A stretch of 64,000 nt of DNA from Agelaius tricolor (lineage: Eukaryota > Chordata > Aves > Passeriformes > Icteridae): the NCBI GenBank assembly GCA_023055355.1, contig JALJCS010000002.1:88251001-88315000 (forward strand), given 5' to 3'. The notes beneath the pieces were generated by a model. It saw only the letters and a list, made by a program, of their open reading frames with translations. It had not been told where the DNA came from and searched no databases. Position 1 is the stretch's first letter; every line of letters starts with the position of its first letter. Shown here one piece after another: positions 61,718-64,000 of the stretch. Position numbers and translations under genes: made by a program.

Positions 61718-63574
61718 CTGCAAGGCTGTACAGGTTGCACACTTTTAAAGGCTCCAGTGGAAAACAGTTTCCAAAGGCTGGGTTTTGTTTAGGTGGTGAT
61801 GGAGCCTAGGACATGATGCCAACCCCATCACTCCATGCCTTCCCCATTTGTAAGATCCAGGAGTGATGGGTTTGATGCCTGTCCACACTGATTATCTGAA
61901 GATGCTCATGTAGCCCACTCTATCCATCCAATGGACTCAGCCACACGTCTGGACAATTCAGCCAGGACATCCAAGATCCACAACAGCTCCTCACTGTGAG
62001 GACACTGGAAAGGCTTCCCTGGCCAGCTCAGGTGTCAGACCTAGAGGAAGGGCTGTTGAATAATTTACTCTAAACTCCTGTCAAGCCACCAAATGTCTCC
62101 CAGCTGTTCTGTGCTTTACAAGAATTCAGCCTCAGCCCTTCACATATTAACTAAACCCACAGGAGCATGAGGGCTCCTCTTTGCTACGTGTGCTGGCTCA
62201 CAGACACGTTCACATCTGCACAGGGAGAAGCTGCTTGCTCATGTTGACAATTGAAACAAGGGATGGTGAAGGGATTTACTTACAGGGCTGGGCTGTGGCA
62301 ATGAGCTCTTTAAATAGCTGTGTGACTTTTGTCTGTATATCTGGACCTGATTATTAAACACTCTTTTTAATGATCAGCAACAAAGTAAATAGGTTTATGG
62401 CACTCGAGGAGGCCTCTCTTCTCAAGTGGCAGATTATTGCACCTACTCAAATGATTGTGAGTGGAATGAAAAATCCTAGGACTGAAAGGCCAGGGCTTTT
62501 TGTCAATCTGAATGTTCCTCTGTTAACAACTCTGACAGCCTCAAGGAGCTTAAAGTGGGAGTAAATTATATTGGTATGTTTTAGTTTAAACAAGAGTTTA
62601 AAGGTGTTTTTTAAGCCTACTTTAGGGCCAACTGTTTGTAATGGGGGCCTTAATGGAATTGGGAATTATGCCCAGAGCAAACACATTGTCTATTTGGCAG
62701 TGATTAGCAATGTGTTCCCAATTTAGTGTTCTAAATATAGGATAACCAGTTTCCAAGATATTTAAATACACCTTCAGATATAGCAGTAACAGGCTTCAAA
62801 ATGTACTTTAATAAAATCTGAGCATGCTAACAAAGAAACTGTAAAAGACAGTAAAGGCACTTTGCAGAGATATCCTGATGGATAGCTCACTAGAGTGGGG
62901 TCCTTTCCCACAAACTCTTGGGTGAGGCATTTTCGTCATGGAGAGTTTTTGGAAAACTTTTTGTTTGAGACATCTCAAACTGCAAAGAGGAAAAACACTG
63001 GGGATATAAAGTACAGTACAGGGAAGGCAGCAATGAGTGGAATTGCCTTAGCAATTTCTAGAGTCTGACTTTCCTTCTTTGAAGTTTTTAGGGTTGAGGG
63101 TTGCACACTTATTTTTTGCAGCACTAGAAAGGGCTTCTGGACCACATGTGCCCAAGCAGTGCCATGTTCCTTCTGCTGTTGACCCCATGTTAATAACTCC
63201 ATTTGTTTCTGTGCCTGAGATACTGTGCCCTGCTTGACCCCCACGTACAGCACAGGTTTTCTTTGCAGTGATCCTCTTAGAAAAATGAAATCTTTGCTTT
63301 GTCACTTGCCCAGTTTTCACCCTTCCTGCACCACAAGCAAGGCTGGTGCTGTTATATGTCATCCAGAGCTTGTTGACCTGGGATTTGAGAGCTCAGAATG
63401 CAATGAGCCTCTACTTTCTGTGGGTTTTGATATGAACTACAGCATCCCAGTACTCCATGATCTCAGCAATAGTGACCTGGAATGGCATCACTCTGCTACA
63501 TGAAATCCCTTTCCTACCTTGATTAACCTTGATCAGGCTTTTTATCTGATTATCAGATTTTGAATTTGATAATC
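61718..63574. other. 3' part of CCN4 intron 1
   Basis: Unremarkable intronic sequence between the GGAGA array and the AT-rich repeat at 63575. Confidence 0.6.
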
Positions 63575-63617
63575 CATTGATAATGAATAATTGAATAATG
63601 AATAATGAATAATTGAC
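63575..63617 (+). repeat. AT-rich short tandem repeat (GAATAAT/AATTGAATAAT)
   Basis: Overlapping copies of TGAATAAT and TTGAATAAT in CCN4 intron 1, about 200 bp before exon 2. Confidence 0.8.
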
Positions 63618-63686
63618 TTGCAAGCTTGGTTTGTTGAAGTTTCTTTTTTACTCATGAGACCTGAGGGGATTTTAGCTGAGGACCAA

Positions 63687-63742
63687 GCAGCACAGGGTTT
63701 GCAGCACAGGATTTGCAGCACAGGGTTTGCAGCACAGGGTTT
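63687..63742 (+). repeat. Four 14-bp tandem units just before CCN4 exon 2
   Basis: Four units of GCAGCACAGGGTTT lie head to tail; the second has GGATTT in place of GGGTTT. A fifth partial unit (GCAGCCCC) follows. Each unit junction forms TTTGCAG, the same heptamer that ends intron 1 at 63794. The array ends 52 bp before exon 2. Confidence 0.95.
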
Positions 63743-63794
63743 GCAGCCCCCATTTCTCTGTAACACTCTCCAAGCTGTGTTTCTTTGTTTGCAG

Positions 63795-64000
63795 GCCACT
63801 GGCCAGACCTCCCTGACCATGAGCAGCCCTGTCCCAGGCACGGCAGAGCCCTACACACGGACTCAGTACTGCAGGTGGCCCTGTGAGTGCCCCAGGTCCC
63901 CGCCCCGGTGCGCGGCCGGCGTCAGCCTGGTCACGGACGGCTGTGACTGCTGCAAGACGTGTGCCAAGCAGAGAGGGGAGAGCTGCACAGAGGCTGACAC
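63795..64000 (+). CDS. CCN4: CCN4 (WISP1) exon 2, IGFBP-like domain, cut by window end
   Basis: The exon follows a pyrimidine-rich tract and TTTGCAG. It reads in phase 0 from exon 1: ATGQTSLTMSS, a short linker, then YCRWPCECP, SPPRC, GVSLVTDGCDCCKTC and GESCTEAD. This is the N-terminal IGFBP-like module of CCN proteins. GCDCCKTC fits the family motif GCxCCxxC. Nine of the roughly twelve cysteines expected in the domain are already present. Among CCN members, RWPCECP-SPPRC-GVSLVTDGC-CCK-CA is closest to CCN4 (human, recalled: KWPCECPPSPPRC, GVSLITDGCECCKMCA). CCN1, CCN2 and CCN3 lack this combination, and CCN6 is the next alternative. The exon is open to the last base of the window, so its end, the VWC, TSP1 and cystine-knot exons and the 3' UTR lie outside. 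The GC content is clearly higher than in the surrounding intron. Confidence 0.95.

Larger units (their letters stand above)
37105..63794 (+). other. CCN4: CCN4 intron 1 (GT...AG)
   Basis: A 26,690-bp intron bounded by GTGAGT at 37105 and TTTGCAG ending at 63794, phase 0. A long first intron is usual in the CCN4 gene. It contains a CpG island at its 5' end, two CR1 fragments, one LTR, several microsatellites and a 14-bp tandem repeat near the acceptor. I found no other exon or gene inside it on either strand. Open reading frames in it are short, lack family resemblance, or come from simple repeats. Confidence 0.85.

Noticed and set aside
61466..61792. Open frames of about 70-110 codons on both strands at the GGAGA array
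   Set aside because: They encode only repeated GEERR or LLSSP from the pentanucleotide repeat.
63687..63742. A CRISPR-like array
   Set aside because: Units are contiguous 14-mers with no spacers, in an animal intron.
63542..63858. Minus-strand frames with repeated Asn-Pro-Val-Leu-Gln and Cys-Cys
   Set aside because: Product of the 14-bp tandem repeat read backwards, and antisense to CCN4 exon 2.

Overview
This window reads as nuclear DNA of a bird, probably a passerine. It is AT-rich and non-coding for most of its length. It carries several CR1 LINE fragments (the main bird retrotransposon), LTRs that look like songbird endogenous-retrovirus families, and long simple repeats. There is no bacterial-style gene packing, and no open reading frame looks like an intact gene.

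One real gene is visible on the + strand: CCN4 (WISP1), a secreted matricellular protein. Exon 1 carries a start codon at 37057 and sixteen codons beginning MRWLLPW, and ends at a strong GTGAGT donor after 37104. Exon 2 begins after a TTTGCAG acceptor at 63795 and runs off the window. It encodes most of the IGFBP-like domain, with the family motif GCDCCKTC. The two exons join in phase 0. Intron 1 is 26,690 bp and fills most of the right half of the window.

From left to right: 1-36.6 kb is upstream intergenic DNA with no gene I can recognise, only CR1 pieces and LTRs. 36.66-37.06 kb is the proximal CCN4 promoter, with a perfect CRE palindrome and a TATA-like AT box. 37.26-37.33 kb is a GAAAG repeat. 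37.47-38.35 kb is a CpG island inside intron 1, just downstream of exon 1. 38.35-63.79 kb is the rest of intron 1, with two CR1 pieces, one LTR, a CA repeat and a perfect 167-bp GGAGA array. A 14-bp tandem repeat made of splice-acceptor-like units lies just before exon 2.

In mammals the neighbours of CCN4 are TG/SLA upstream and NDRG1 downstream, which is established synteny. I could not find any TG or SLA exon in the upstream 37 kb. I see no undescribed multi-gene system here. The points most worth a second look are the CRE-bearing CCN4 promoter, the intronic CpG island, the decoy-acceptor repeat at exon 2, and an old CR1 split by an LTR.
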